Origin: Daldinia sp. FL1419
Lineage: Eukaryota; Ascomycota; Sordariomycetes; Xylariales; Hypoxylaceae
Length of the DNA: 64,000 nt
Assembly (NCBI GenBank): GCA_025201765.1
Contig: MU623481.1
Span: 23,791-87,790 of the forward strand
Direction: 5' to 3'
Position numbers and translations under genes: made by a program. The notes beneath the pieces were generated by a model. The model made no database searches. It was not told where the DNA came from and saw only the letters and a list, made by a program, of their open reading frames with translations. Shown in pieces: positions 11,900 through 22,318 of the stretch (its first letter is position 1; each line of letters starts with the position of its first letter).

Positions 11900-13606
11900 A
11901 TGTTTAAGATCCTCGCTGTATTATCGGCCACTGTGTTCGCCGGCTCGACTACCGCCCTCCCAGCAGCAAGTCCGATTCTAGAAGGGCGGGCTACCAAGGT
12001 CTCGGTAGTCTTACCGCAAGGAAATATCGTGGGCTCCGTCTCTAATGACGTTGAGAATTTTGGGGGCATACCCTTTGCCCAGGCGCCAGTGGGGAAATTG
12101 CGCTTGAAGCCTCCACAGAAGCTCAATTCTTCTCTCGGTACTTTCGATGCTACCGGGGCGGGTCCCTCTTGCCCGCAGATGTTCTTCTCCACGGAGGGAG
12201 ACCTCCTCACGTCTGTGCTGGGTAACCTGATCAACACACCGCTCTTCCAGACTGTCACGGGGCAGACCGAAGACTGCTTGACCATGAGAGTTCAACGGCC
12301 CAAGGATACAAAAGCAGATGCCAAACTTCCTGTTCTCTTTTGGATATTCGGTGGCGGATTCGAACTTGGTAGCCCGCAAATGTACGATGCTTCCTCGCTG
12401 ATTTCGAACGGCGTGAGTCAAGGCAAACCCTTCATATTCGTTTCCGTCAACTACAGACTCGGGGGCTTTGGGTTCTTGGCTGGGAAGGAGATTCTTGCTG
12501 ATGGGGCGTCGAATTTGGGACTTTTGGACCAACGCATGGGTCTAGAATGGGTTCAAGACAACATAGCCGCATTTGGCGGGGACCCGGAGAAAGTGACTAT
12601 TTGGGGAGAGTCAGCCGGGGCCATCTCCGTGTTTGACCAGATGGCTCTTTACGGTGGTAACAATACATATAACGGGAAGAAACTGTTCCGCGCGGCTATC
12701 ATGAACAGTGGAAGCGTGATTCCGGCTCAACCGGTAGACTGTGCCCGCTGCCAGGGCATATACGATACCGTGGTAAAAGAGGCGGGTTGCTCCGATGCAA
12801 GTGACACACTCGAATGTCTTCGCGATGCCGACTACGACACGTTCCTGCATGCTGCGAACAGTGTCCCGAGTATCATAAGCTATACTTCCATAGCTTTGTC
12901 GTACCTCCCACGACCGGACGGCGTCGTTTTGACCGATAGTCCGGATGTCCTTGCCCTGAGTGGTAAATACGCGTCTGTACCTATGATTATAGGAGATCAA
13001 GAAGATGAAGGGACGTTGTTTAGCTTGTTCCAGCCCAACATTACTACAACCGATCATCTTGTCGATTATATCTGGAAAGTGTTCTTCCCCGAGGTCACGC
13101 GAGACGATATCGTAGGTCTCGTCGATGCCTATGACCCATCTATCACCGCCGGTAGTCCTTTCAACACTGGTGTTCTAAATAACGCGTACCCACAGTTCAA
13201 GCGCCTGGCAGCAATTCTTGGCGATATGGTTTTCACTATTACTCGGAGAATCTTCCTTGAGGCGGCTCTAACTACGGACCCCGACGTGCCTTCGTGGTCG
13301 TACTTGGCATCCTACGACTACGGCACCCCGATATTAGGGACGTTCCATGCCTCGGATATACTGCAGGTCTTCTACGGCATCTTGCCCAACTACGCCAGCA
13401 ATGCTATCCAGAGTTATTACATCTCGTTCGTGTACAATATGGATCCGAACGAGGGCACGAGCTCGGACATTGCAAAGTGGCCGCAGTGGAAGGAGAAGAA
13501 GGAGCTGATGCAGTTTTGGAGTAACAAGAGTAACTTGCTTGCGGACGATTTTAGAAGCAAGGCTCAGGAGTACCTGACGGCCAAGGCCAGCATCTTTTTA
13601 CTCTAA
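11900..13606 (+). CDS. Secreted type-B carboxylesterase / lipase (568 aa)
   Basis: A single-exon gene. Residues 1-19 (MFKILAVLSATVFAGSTTA) form a signal peptide, so the enzyme is secreted. It belongs to the alpha/beta-hydrolase carboxylesterase type-B family, which also contains Geotrichum/Candida-type lipases. The oxyanion-hole loop is FGGGFELGS; the family segment EDCLTMRV is present; the nucleophile elbow GESAG gives Ser238; the acidic member is predicted to be Glu370 in DEGT; and the histidine is His483 in GTFHASD. All three are in the expected order. Length matches the usual 530-580 residues. It acts on carboxylic esters or lipids outside the cell, but the substrate cannot be read from sequence. 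The next gene downstream, in the same direction, is also a secreted hydrolase. Confidence 0.95.
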   Translation: MFKILAVLSATVFAGSTTALPAASPILEGRATKVSVVLPQGNIVGSVSNDVENFGGIPFAQAPVGKLRLKPPQKLNSSLGTFDATGAGPSCPQMFFSTEGDLLTSVLGNLINTPLFQTVTGQTEDCLTMRVQRPKDTKADAKLPVLFWIFGGGFELGSPQMYDASSLISNGVSQGKPFIFVSVNYRLGGFGFLAGKEILADGASNLGLLDQRMGLEWVQDNIAAFGGDPEKVTIWGESAGAISVFDQMALYGGNNTYNGKKLFRAAIMNSGSVIPAQPVDCARCQGIYDTVVKEAGCSDASDTLECLRDADYDTFLHAANSVPSIISYTSIALSYLPRPDGVVLTDSPDVLALSGKYASVPMIIGDQEDEGTLFSLFQPNITTTDHLVDYIWKVFFPEVTRDDIVGLVDAYDPSITAGSPFNTGVLNNAYPQFKRLAAILGDMVFTITRRIFLEAALTTDPDVPSWSYLASYDYGTPILGTFHASDILQVFYGILPNYASNAIQSYYISFVYNMDPNEGTSSDIAKWPQWKEKKELMQFWSNKSNLLADDFRSKAQEYLTAKASIFLL

Positions 13607-14188
13607 TGATGCATTTAAACCGAAACTAAAATTAGCATATGGGCGTTTGGATTTGGATAAGAATCTTGCATAGGTCGGCACGTGCGAACTTGAGAGGTTA
13701 TACGAGAAAAGTTGGTTTTTGGTGGCCTGCGCAAGCGTCGGTGTAGTGCTTCGGTTGCACTAAAAGTCATGTTATCCTCCTTTTGGGGGGGGGAGGAGGG
13801 GGGAAAGAAATAGGAACGAAGAGTAGGTAGCTAAATAAAGGTGCATATACCACATGTGGTAGATAATCCGAATCATGCTTGGCTGCTGTAACACTCATTA
13901 GACACGAATGGAACTGTGAGCGCATGGGGATCTAGATGATGGCATCAAGATGGGCGGGGTCGCGGGTTCGGGTTCGGCAAGAATTCTTGGATCGAAAGCT
14001 ATTAAGGTGGTAATTGTATGCGTCGTAAACAAGATATCCGAAGAAGAGGATAATGCAACCCTGCTAGTGGATATGGTATTCGTATCGTGATTTCGCATGT
14101 TAAATAGCTATCTGCCTATCTAACGTGTGTATAGGAGATATCTTAATAGTACATTGTATTGTTGTTTACTCGGGGGTTGGTTTTAACC
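13607..14188. other. Intergenic: esterase 3' flank and GH3 promoter
   Basis: It holds a G-rich tract at about 13785-13803 (GGGGGGGGAGGAGGGGGGAA). No gene is seen. Confidence 0.55.
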
Positions 14189-17100
14189 ATGGCGTCTTCT
14201 TGTTTATTGATCGTACTAGGTGTCTTCGCGCAGCTCAATGCGCTTGCATTTGGACTCGCGGAGGGAGGAGGGTTACTGGGGAGAAGCGATAATCATGCAA
14301 AGTCTCTAGACAAGGAGTCTTACATAAACGACTTGATTTCAAACATGACTGTTGAAGATCTCGGTCAGTTTCATCTAAGAGCCGAAGAGTTTTTTTTCAC
14401 TCGGTAGCTAACTAACGTGTCCAAGTTTTACAACTACATCTCATGTTTGGAGGTGATATTGTAGGGGTCGAGTCGAAAAATGAACTTTATGGTAGGTATC
14501 TTCGTAAACTGGTATCTACGCTTGAGTTCTTCTACGCTACAACAAATCATAGATCATACGATGCGCTTTAGCCCAGAATCGCCAATAGGGATGATGCACG
14601 ACTGGTATGTCTCGGGAAACTCCGCGAAAAGGGGTTCTCGGTTCACCGTTGAATAGGTATCCGCTTAACACTTCTCATTATAACTCCGTCCAGGAGTTGA
14701 ACTTGAACAAATCACGACTCAAGATCCCGTTTATACACATAGGAGAATGTCTCCATGGAGTTGGGTCTTTTAAGCAGCCGATTTTCCCTCAAAGCTTGGG
14801 CTTATCAGCTAGTTTCGATATCGACCTTGCATATCGGGTTGGCCGAGCCATTGGAACTGAGGCAAGGTCGATAGGCATTCATGCTTGCCTATCCCCCGTT
14901 CTCGACATCGGCCAAGACCCTCGATGGGGACGTATGCAAGGTACGGTTACTCCACGTTACGAGAGTCCCGCCTCTGTGCTGATCGCATGCAGAGGCTTGG
15001 GGCGAAGATAAAGTGTTAACTTCGCATATGGGAGTCGCCTTTTCGAGTGGACTATCTAAGAATGGCTCCTGGTCTGAACCGGATGCTGTGGTGCCAGTGG
15101 TGAAAGTGGGTTTATTCGATATTATCATATGAATAGCGTTGGTAACATATTCCACCTGGCAGCATTTCGCCGCTCATGGCGCACCCCAATCTGGACATAA
15201 CACTGCTCCTTTTATGGGCCATGGCAATCGGCAAGTCATGCAAGATCTTCTAATACCATTCAAAGCTGTGATACAGCTTGGTGGAGCGGGGGGAGTCATG
15301 ATGTAAGTCGACTAAGGCCTAATTGTGCAACATAAGCTGAGCTATTCACAGGGCGTATAATGAACTTGACGATATACCTGCCCATGTCCACCCCATGCTA
15401 TACCGAGCGCTTGAAGAGTGGGGGTTTGATGGTTTCATTATTGCTGATGATACCGGTATTAATACACGCCAGCATAGCCTTATTCTGTAACGTACTGACA
15501 TACGATAGGAATGGTTGAGCTCCAGGCTGTGCACCGGGTAGCAGACTCTCCAGCAGATGCGATACAGCAGTGGTTCAATGCCGGAGGGATGGTTCAATTC
15601 TATGACTTTCCTCTGGAAATTTACCTCAATGTGAGGTTATTTGTTCCGGTATAAGAGCGCCAGCAGCACTAACGAGGGCTTAGACAACGATAGATCTAGT
15701 GAAAAACGGCACGGTAGACCTAGCGACTCTACAGTCCCACGTACGCAGGATTTTAGGCCTCAAGTGGGATTTAGGTCTATTCGATAATCCCTTCATCGGA
15801 GGTGATGTTGATCCTGCGCAGTTTGTTGAAAGCCATCGCGACCTAACACTCGAAGCCTCCCAGAGGAGTATTGTTCTCCTCGAGAACAGGAATTCGACAC
15901 TACCGCTAAGGCCAAAGTCCCAGAATATATCGAAAATTGCTCTTATCGGCCCTTTCGTCGACGTGCTTAATTACGGCGATTATTCCGGGCAATGGGGCCA
16001 GTATCCTGCGGAAGCAGCGCAGACAATCAGACAAGGAATCCTGAATTATGCGAATGACGGAGAGTTCGAATTCGTTTCAAGCTGGGGAACGAATACCTGG
16101 GAATATAACGCGCAATACGTGATCCCCGCGTATCTGTTATCTTCGAATGGGACTGCAGGCGGCCTTTCCGCAACGTACTTCGCTGATACGAACTTTACTC
16201 ATCCCGCAGCCAGTAGAATTGAGTCGCCGGCGCTCGACTGGGGAATTTATCCTCCAGACGGTCTAACATCCAATAATTTTAGCGTAATATGGGAAGGCGA
16301 GCTACAATCTCCGACCGAGACGGATGTTGACGGCTGGATTGGAGTAGCAGTCGGGCCCAACACAACAGTAAAGCTCTTCGTCGACGGGGATTTGATCACC
16401 TCGAGCGGGGTCGAAGGGCTTATTGATTCTGGCAACATTATGGGCAATATTATGGAATACGATTATATCACTACCAATGGCACGTTGGCTCCTAAAGGTT
16501 CCGCACCCTTTACGTTTAGAAAGGGGGAGACTTATCGTGTTCGCATCGAATATCAGGCATTTAATTTATATAAGAAAGTAGAGAACGTGAATTCTCTCAA
16601 TTCGCAACTGATCCTTTTCTGGAATCTCGTCAGCCGGAACGGTGATGCTATCGACCAGGCCGTTCAGTTAGCAAGCTCCTCGGACATTGTGATTTTGGCA
16701 GTTGGTGCAGCTTGGAATAGCGACGGAGAAGGCGGAGATAGGGGTACACTTGGTCTTGCCCCAAGCCAAGATTTGCTGGCGAAAGAAATCTACAAGTTGG
16801 GGAAGCCCGTCGTGCTTGTGCTTCAGGGTGGCCGACCCTTCGCGATTGGTTACTACAACCAGAGCGCTGCGGTACTAAATACTTTCTTCCCTGGCCAATC
16901 GGGTGGTCAAGCTATCGCGGATGTGCTATTCGGCACGGTTAATCCTGGTGGCAGAATGCCGGTAACCGTGCCGAAGCACGTTGGCCAGCTCCCCGTGTAT
17001 TATAATTATAAGCCGACCGCCCACTTGAAGAATTACTTGGATGCCGAGTCGTCCCCGGCATACTGGTTCGGGTACGGATTATCATATACAACGTTTGGAG

Positions 17101-17468
17101 TATCCAAGTTCGAAGCTTCAACGAACGGTACAGACACGATAGGCTTCAGAGCTGGCGACACAATTACCTTTACAGTTTCCGTGAAAAACAATGGCACTGT
17201 AGCCGGAAGCTATGTTGCGCAAGTGTATGTCCTTGGTCGCGTCTCGTCTATTACGCAACCGGTGAGGCAACTTGTCGCCTTCCAACGCGTAGACATATCA
17301 GCCGGAGAGGAAGTTAATATATCGCTGCATTTGGATGTCGATAGGTACTTGAGCATCCTGAATAGGAAAAATGAGTGGGAGCTGGAGAAGGGGCCGTACA
17401 CCTTTGCGCTCTTAACCCACGGCGGTGATATCGATACGACGCGGAATGTTACTCTGGATCGCATATAA
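14189..17468 (+). CDS. Secreted GH3 beta-glucosidase with PA14 insert (946 aa, nine exons)
   Basis: Predicted exons are 14189-14363, 14426-14491, 14553-14604, 14657-14940, 14993-15105, 15163-15302, 15352-15455, 15509-15630 and 15684-17468; lengths sum to 947 codons with phase preserved at all eight introns. Start is MASSCLLIVLGVFAQLNALA, a signal peptide. The first half is the GH3 TIM barrel, with GECLHGVGSFKQ, EARSIGIHACLSPVLD, RWGRMQEAWGED and FIIADDTG; the nucleophile is predicted to be the first Asp (about D309) of ADD. The GH3 alpha/beta sandwich follows, with a PA14-type insert at about residues 500-660 (GLSATYF, then VDGWIGVAV), and a C-terminal fibronectin-III-like domain (about 855-940). 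The family hydrolyses terminal beta-glucosyl residues; some fungal members act on beta-1,3-glucans. No frameshift is needed, so the dense 5' introns do not mean decay. Confidence 0.93.
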
Positions 17469-17889
17469 AACGAGCAAATACCAAAGCTTCCCGACGTTAT
17501 TCGGGATGCCGTTCGGGAGAAGAGTCTCGGTGGCTCCGCAAAAGGGAAGACAGTTTCTCGGACCGACAACAAAACGGAAAGAAATAAGGGAGCAATAATA
17601 CGTTTGTGACCAATGAGAAAATGCCTAAATATTGCATAAAATAAGAAAATGAGAAATTTCCTCGAAAGGGAAGGAACAGACTCTCCCTTGCCCCACCAGT
17701 GTGGAACGTCACTACGGACTATGGGGACTACTTAGTACATACCTTAACTTTCTTTGACCTGATTCAGAATTTTAATTAAAAACTTGCCAATTAACCCGAG
17801 GCCGTTTGCTATTTTTCCATTCTTGCGCTTCTCGCGGGAAAAAAAAAACCTAACAAAAAACAAATCATGACTGAACCAACTCTAGATTC
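17469..17889. other. Intergenic between GH3 gene and OB-fold gene
   Basis: AT-rich sequence, an A-run at 17841-17848 and an upstream ATG at 17867 (see the uORF entry) are present. No other gene is seen. Confidence 0.55.
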
Positions 17890-17935
17890 ATGTCCGCCTC
17901 CTCGCCCCTCCAATCGTATGAAGCGTCCGATATAA
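17867..17935 (+). other. Upstream ORF overlapping the start of the OB-fold gene
   Basis: ATG at 17867 opens a 22-codon frame that ends with TAA at 17933-17935, inside the downstream coding region and in a different frame from the ATG at 17890. A scanning ribosome that starts here would bypass the main start, so it could lower translation by leaky scanning. It only matters if transcription starts upstream of 17867. Confidence 0.5.
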
Positions 17936-19050
17936 CATGTATCGCGCCGGAGCCCTTCGAAACTATACCTCTAATTGCTGACATTCTTCGTACTGGATAC
18001 TGTATTCCCGGCTCGATATTTCTAGTCGAAGGTGTTGATTCCGCTCACACCTCCAGATCCAAAAGATGGCGCGCCGTACGTCTTCTACTAGGGGATGGAG
18101 ACTTGTGTATTCAAGCCCTATTATCAGCTGAAATGCACAGGTCTATCGACGAGGGAGAAGTTGCCTTTGGGTCCTATGTCAAGCTAGAACGATTCCGAGT
18201 CGAATGGAGGGACCTCGATAATGGAAGCCACGGGAATTCACCGTCTATCAAGGGAAAGGAGAAGGCACATAGTGCGGAAAATAGGATGGTTTACCTCGTT
18301 ATCGAGGATCTCATGCTCGTCGGATGGAATAACGTGCTCGTCGACACTGTTCCTGTTGAAAGTGTTCAGACCGGTGCCGAGGTTCCACACGATCGGGCCG
18401 AGAATATGGCTGAAGCTTCTATTACCACCACCAAACCCGCTCTAGACAACAATGTTCCACAAGTATTTGACAGTGACGTTAGTCCCCTGGAAGACATAGC
18501 CGATGAGGACGACGACTTTGAAGCCATACCAGATGCTGATTCCAAGGCAACCCAGAATAGGTTGGACCTCGCAGCGGATTCCAATAATGTAGCAGCACGG
18601 AACGCGTCTAATACAAACCATCTGCCTTGGTCAAGCAATAATCCAGGGAAACCTCTAAAACTCACCAAGCTACGCTCAATTCCTAACCTGCCTTTCAAGC
18701 AAAATTGGAGTGTTAATGTGCTAGCCGTAGTTTCGGCGATCTCTGGTCTTGAACCTTCCGGCCTGCCGCCCTATAGCCAACGACAGGCCAGACTTACCGA
18801 CCCTTCTACTAATAAACACGTACTATTAACAGTATTCCTCGATCCGGAACAGTTTACCCCGGCCGTTGGAAGTGTTGTGTTACTGCTCGGCGTCAAGAAC
18901 CATCGCTTCGATGGTGGCAGTCTGAAGAAGTACGCCAGTGACCGCCCGGCAGCTGGACACAGCTGGTGGTATGAAAACCCAGCGCAACTCGATTGGTGCG
19001 ATGTCCAAGGGCTAAGACAGTGGTGGGAAGAGACTCGATCTCTCGAATAA
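17890..19050 (+). CDS. RPA1-like protein with two predicted OB folds (386 aa)
   Basis: Single exon starting MSASSPLQSYEASDITCI. The N-terminal ~150 residues resemble the RPA70 N-terminal OB fold: PGSIFLVEGV, then RWRAVRLLLGDGDLCIQALLS, GSYVKLERFRVEW and, after a variable loop, MVYLVIEDLMLVGW. A low-complexity acidic linker (about 190-245, DEDDDFEAIPDADS) follows, then a second OB-like unit (about 265-355) with WSVNVLAVVSAIS, ARLTDPSTNKHVLLTVFLD and GVKNHRFDGGSLKKYASD. RPA binds single-stranded DNA in replication and repair; this protein is much shorter than RPA1 (about 600 aa) and lacks its zinc-binding C-terminal domain. It is therefore a separate nucleic-acid-binding candidate rather than RPA1 itself. 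The fold call is pattern-based. Confidence 0.75.
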   Translation: MSASSPLQSYEASDITCIAPEPFETIPLIADILRTGYCIPGSIFLVEGVDSAHTSRSKRWRAVRLLLGDGDLCIQALLSAEMHRSIDEGEVAFGSYVKLERFRVEWRDLDNGSHGNSPSIKGKEKAHSAENRMVYLVIEDLMLVGWNNVLVDTVPVESVQTGAEVPHDRAENMAEASITTTKPALDNNVPQVFDSDVSPLEDIADEDDDFEAIPDADSKATQNRLDLAADSNNVAARNASNTNHLPWSSNNPGKPLKLTKLRSIPNLPFKQNWSVNVLAVVSAISGLEPSGLPPYSQRQARLTDPSTNKHVLLTVFLDPEQFTPAVGSVVLLLGVKNHRFDGGSLKKYASDRPAAGHSWWYENPAQLDWCDVQGLRQWWEETRSLE

Positions 19051-19408
19051 GTCTCGGTGATATTATCATTCATACAAAAGTTATTCAATCACGTCTTCCC
19101 CAAGTAGATACATGCACGATAGTAATGAGAGAGGTCCGACTACTAATGCCGAATAATATTTATCGGCAGAATAATATATCAGGGTATTCAGTCGCTTTAC
19201 CAATAACCAACTACTTATTACAAACTGAATAAAACCGGGCTAACTATGATAATCCACCAAATGCCCTCCAAAGTGATACTGGCTTGGTTGATCGTGTACA
19301 CGGACAATCCAATCCAGTCCTTTTCCCTATGTCTTTGAGGGTTCACAGTATTCGCCAAGCTCCAATCTCCGCTTGGCCGCTATAATTATACAGGTAAAGA
19401 CGCCAAAA
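19051..19408. other. Convergent 3' intergenic gap
   Basis: AT-rich sequence between two convergent genes; nothing else is seen. Confidence 0.6.
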
Positions 19409-20097
19409 TTAAGGGTTTGGGTAGGCGGTGCGGCTTTTGATGATCTCAGGAAGCAGCACCTCCAGTCGGGGGTGTAGCCACAACATGTGTGCGGCATCCG
19501 CCAAATAGACCATGTCTGGAATTAGCATTAGCATTTCCTTCCACATGGGGAATTTGGAATTGGGGTGGGGGTTTTGTATCGGGATAGATGGGAATGTTAC
19601 ATACAGTCATTGGGCGTGATTCGGTCGTAGTTGTCCCCAAAGATCTCGCGCATGTGCGGGTCGGGGAGCATGTAGTGACGTACAGGCTCCGGGGCGCCGT
19701 TCGGCGTGGTTGCAGCCGATTTCTGCCAGCGTTCTATCTGATATAGGATCAGTTGCCTAAGGCCATGGCCGGCTACCTCTCCCAGCCGATCATCGTCATC
19801 GATGAGAACCCGGGGTCGGGCCTCGGATTGAGGCTGGGTATTGTCTCGAACAACTAGGGCGTTCACGTAGGATGGATCGATCGGAGTCCAGATGACCTGG
19901 TGAACTCTCATGGGGTCCAAGCCGCGGCCGGTGCGATGACCATCACTGACGGGTCCTAGGACGCGCCCTTCACCAACGAAATTGGTGTGCTCGACTTCAG
20001 GCGACTGTTCAGAATCGGAGAAATCTTCGTTCTCGGAATTGCTGTAATTGCCACAGCGGCAAGGGTTGCATCGGCACGCTGCTCCACAGGGACACAT
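19409..20097 (-). CDS. Unknown protein with Cys-rich, metal-binding-like N-terminus
   Basis: The first exon opens at 20097 with MCPCGAACRCNPCRCGN: six Cys in the pattern CxC-x3-CxC-x2-CxC (C2, C4, C8, C10, C13, C15). Such clusters bind copper or zinc in metallothioneins and in the Cys-rich switches of fungal copper regulators. An acidic Ser-rich stretch follows (NSENEDFSDSEQSPE). The remainder is a soluble alpha/beta-like sequence with IIWTPIDPSY-like and LRQLILYQIERWQ segments that I do not recognise. Read without splicing it stops at 19597 (166 aa). A two-exon model, 19605-20097 plus 19409-19515 (GTATGT donor, CCAG acceptor), gives exactly 200 codons and a plausible C-terminus (YMVYLADAAHMLWLHPRLEVL), so I prefer it. 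Which model is right is not certain. Confidence 0.6.
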
Positions 20098-21394
20098 TGT
20101 GCTACAACGTCAATGGATTATATGGTAATTAATTGATATTGAATGCCGAGGATATGACCAGTGTTGCGATCGGTGAGAGTATGGCAATGATATGTGGAGT
20201 GAATGAGGATGAGGTCTTGGATGGGAAGAGATAGGAGGAAAGAAAGGGAGAAATAGGAAGTGTTTAAATAAATAAACCCCATACTTCCCAGCTAAGGCAT
20301 TGAGTCAATCCCCAGTGTCGATAATACTTTCCATGCAAAGTGGCAATAAGATGTGGTATATGAGTTATTGCGACTGTGTTAGTGAATCAAGTGGTGATGG
20401 AGAGTGCCCCAGTGCACACTTAGGACACAGCGATAAACTCATTCCAACTCATCTCACAGCTAAGATACAGGAAAACAGAATGTTCTGGTGAGTATTAGTC
20501 TAATGCGGGATTTCCAAGAAACTCGACCGAGTTTCGTATTGCACGAGTCGTAGGTGACTTGGAATGACAATTGCAATACTCCTCAGGGGTAGCACAAAGG
20601 ATGAACCCCCTTTTCAGGGCATTGTCATAAGTTTACAGGCATGGCACCAGCACACCCCGTCGCATTCCCTCCTATTTGTTCTACGGGGAAATTTTGCATA
20701 GGGTATTTTCCTTGACTTCGTCTAATGGGCAAAGCGATACGTGTGACAGGGCCTCAAATGTTTAATATGGTATACTGGGTGTAGGACGAGGCTGAGGACC
20801 ACCTGATTTACGCGACTGGAATGCCGGTATGAACAAATAAGCGTCTTATTACCAGGAAATGAATTTGAGAATTGTTTTTATGGATGCTGGTATTCCGAAT
20901 GGTAATGCTGGAATAATATAAATAACGGCAATTCTTTCGTGCTAATCAGAATATATTCATATCAAAAATCCAATCTCACTCCTATTTACGAGGAAGGATG
21001 TGAAGTTAAGAATAACGGGAGGAGGCACTTGGTATGAAATGATATGCGTCATGATATATAAATGAATCAAGGGCAGTTATGTCTATCCCAAGGCTATGAC
21101 GGAGACGACATTCTGAGGATTAGGATATTAAATCTTTGCAGTAAGCTGCAAGGCTCCTCTTGCTTATATACTAATAATTAAGCTGTGCAAACCAGTACAG
21201 TGTCACGATGCTTATCTGCCGGAGCTAGACAAACATCGTGGCTTGTACTGTGCAAACATAAGCTATGGCAGTATTTAACTATATTGGTTGAAAGGGAATA
21301 GGGTAAAAATGACCGCGTCTGTATATTTTGACAACGGGCAGTATTATTTTACCGGTTGGCTATAAACAGCATAAGAGAATAGGTAGGTACCTAG
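20098..21394. other. 1.3-kb intergenic region
   Basis: This is the promoter region of the Cys-rich gene (minus) and the 3' flank of the PPPY gene (minus). An exact TAGGTACCTA palindrome lies at 21384-21393, directly beside the stop codon of the next gene. No coding region is seen. Confidence 0.55.
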
Positions 21395-22318
21395 TCATGT
21401 CTTTACTTTAACTGCAACAACTATAGCCCATCCCCGAACGCTCTCCCATATTCCGAGCTCATTTTCCTGGCGGAACGCAACCTCCTGAGCAGTAACAGTC
21501 ATATCCGCCCCTTGTTTTTGTAGTTCCTCTGTGTCGTCTATGACAGCATCTATTTGTGGAGGGTTTGGTACTATTGGTTCCGGCGATGTCTGTTCCTTTG
21601 CGCGTTTCCCCCAGAACCAACTTTTCTTCTCCTTTTTTGCTGGGAGCCTTTGCTCAACCACGGCCTGAACTACGGTGTTCAACTTCGGTGATGGCTTTTT
21701 CTCCCTTTTTGGCTGCAAGTAATTGGCGAGGCGGTGCGCCATCTCCTCATCACGCCACCAGAGCGTTTTAATCTTGTCTGCAACATCATCCAGCGGGGAA
21801 CCAGGCTCATCGAATCGTCCCCAATCACTAAATTCCTGTCCAGGCGCCCAGCTTGGGTCTTCGCTTATTTTCGGGGATTTATGGGTACCAGAACCGACCT
21901 TGGAGTCTTTAAAGTCCTTCCCGAAGCCTTCTATAGAAATTCTAGAAACGCGGCAAATTTCCCCACGCCGCCTCATGTCTTCCATACCACTAAGGACGGC
22001 ATTTTTAGGGACTGCAGCACCGGGAACTAAAGTAAGGGTCGCTAAGGGGACGGGTATTTGTCGAGCCCCTAGGTCAAGTAAGAACTCCTCGAGTAAGGGG
22101 ACAATATGGTCCAGTAGAGATGCATCACTAAATGACTGTTCGGCTTTCCGTGCTTGTTGTGTCGCTCGGATACGGCCTGGAAGAGACGCGACATGATGTT
22201 GGAGGTGAGAAGTTAGGGAGCTTAACTGTAGCTCATCTAGAGCGGAGATATTAGTTGGGACGGCGGTATAAGGAGGAGGTGCCTCAGGAGGTGCCTCTAG
22301 AGGTTCCTTGCTATCCAT
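21395..22318 (-). CDS. Conserved fungal-type protein of unknown function with PPPY motif (307 aa)
   Basis: Single exon. The N-terminus is rich in Pro and Glu and contains APPPYTAVP at about residues 13-21, a PPxY ligand for WW domains such as those of Rsp5-type ubiquitin ligases. A helical segment follows (about 25-95, LSSLTSHLQHHVASLPGRI ... HIVPLLEEFLLDLGA), then RRRGEICRVSRISIEGFGKDF, a Trp-rich block (WAPGQEFSDWGRFDEPG, then IKTLWWRDEEMAHRLANYL), a basic region, and a C-terminus ending ENELGIWESVRGWAIVVAVKVKT. There is no signal peptide. The even composition and lack of stops over 924 nt support a real gene, and it reads like a conserved protein I have seen only as hypothetical. No function is assigned; regulation by ubiquitin through the PPPY site is inference. 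Confidence 0.8.
   Translation of the reverse strand: MDSKEPLEAPPEAPPPYTAVPTNISALDELQLSSLTSHLQHHVASLPGRIRATQQARKAEQSFSDASLLDHIVPLLEEFLLDLGARQIPVPLATLTLVPGAAVPKNAVLSGMEDMRRRGEICRVSRISIEGFGKDFKDSKVGSGTHKSPKISEDPSWAPGQEFSDWGRFDEPGSPLDDVADKIKTLWWRDEEMAHRLANYLQPKREKKPSPKLNTVVQAVVEQRLPAKKEKKSWFWGKRAKEQTSPEPIVPNPPQIDAVIDDTEELQKQGADMTVTAQEVAFRQENELGIWESVRGWAIVVAVKVKT

Noticed and set aside
12611..13057. 148-codon minus-strand open frame
   Set aside because: Antisense to the carboxylesterase, which has complete catalytic motifs.
14189..15683. GH3 gene as a pseudogene because its 5' half has many in-frame stops
   Set aside because: All stops fall in introns with proper GT-AG ends; eight introns restore an uninterrupted reading frame that matches the family throughout.
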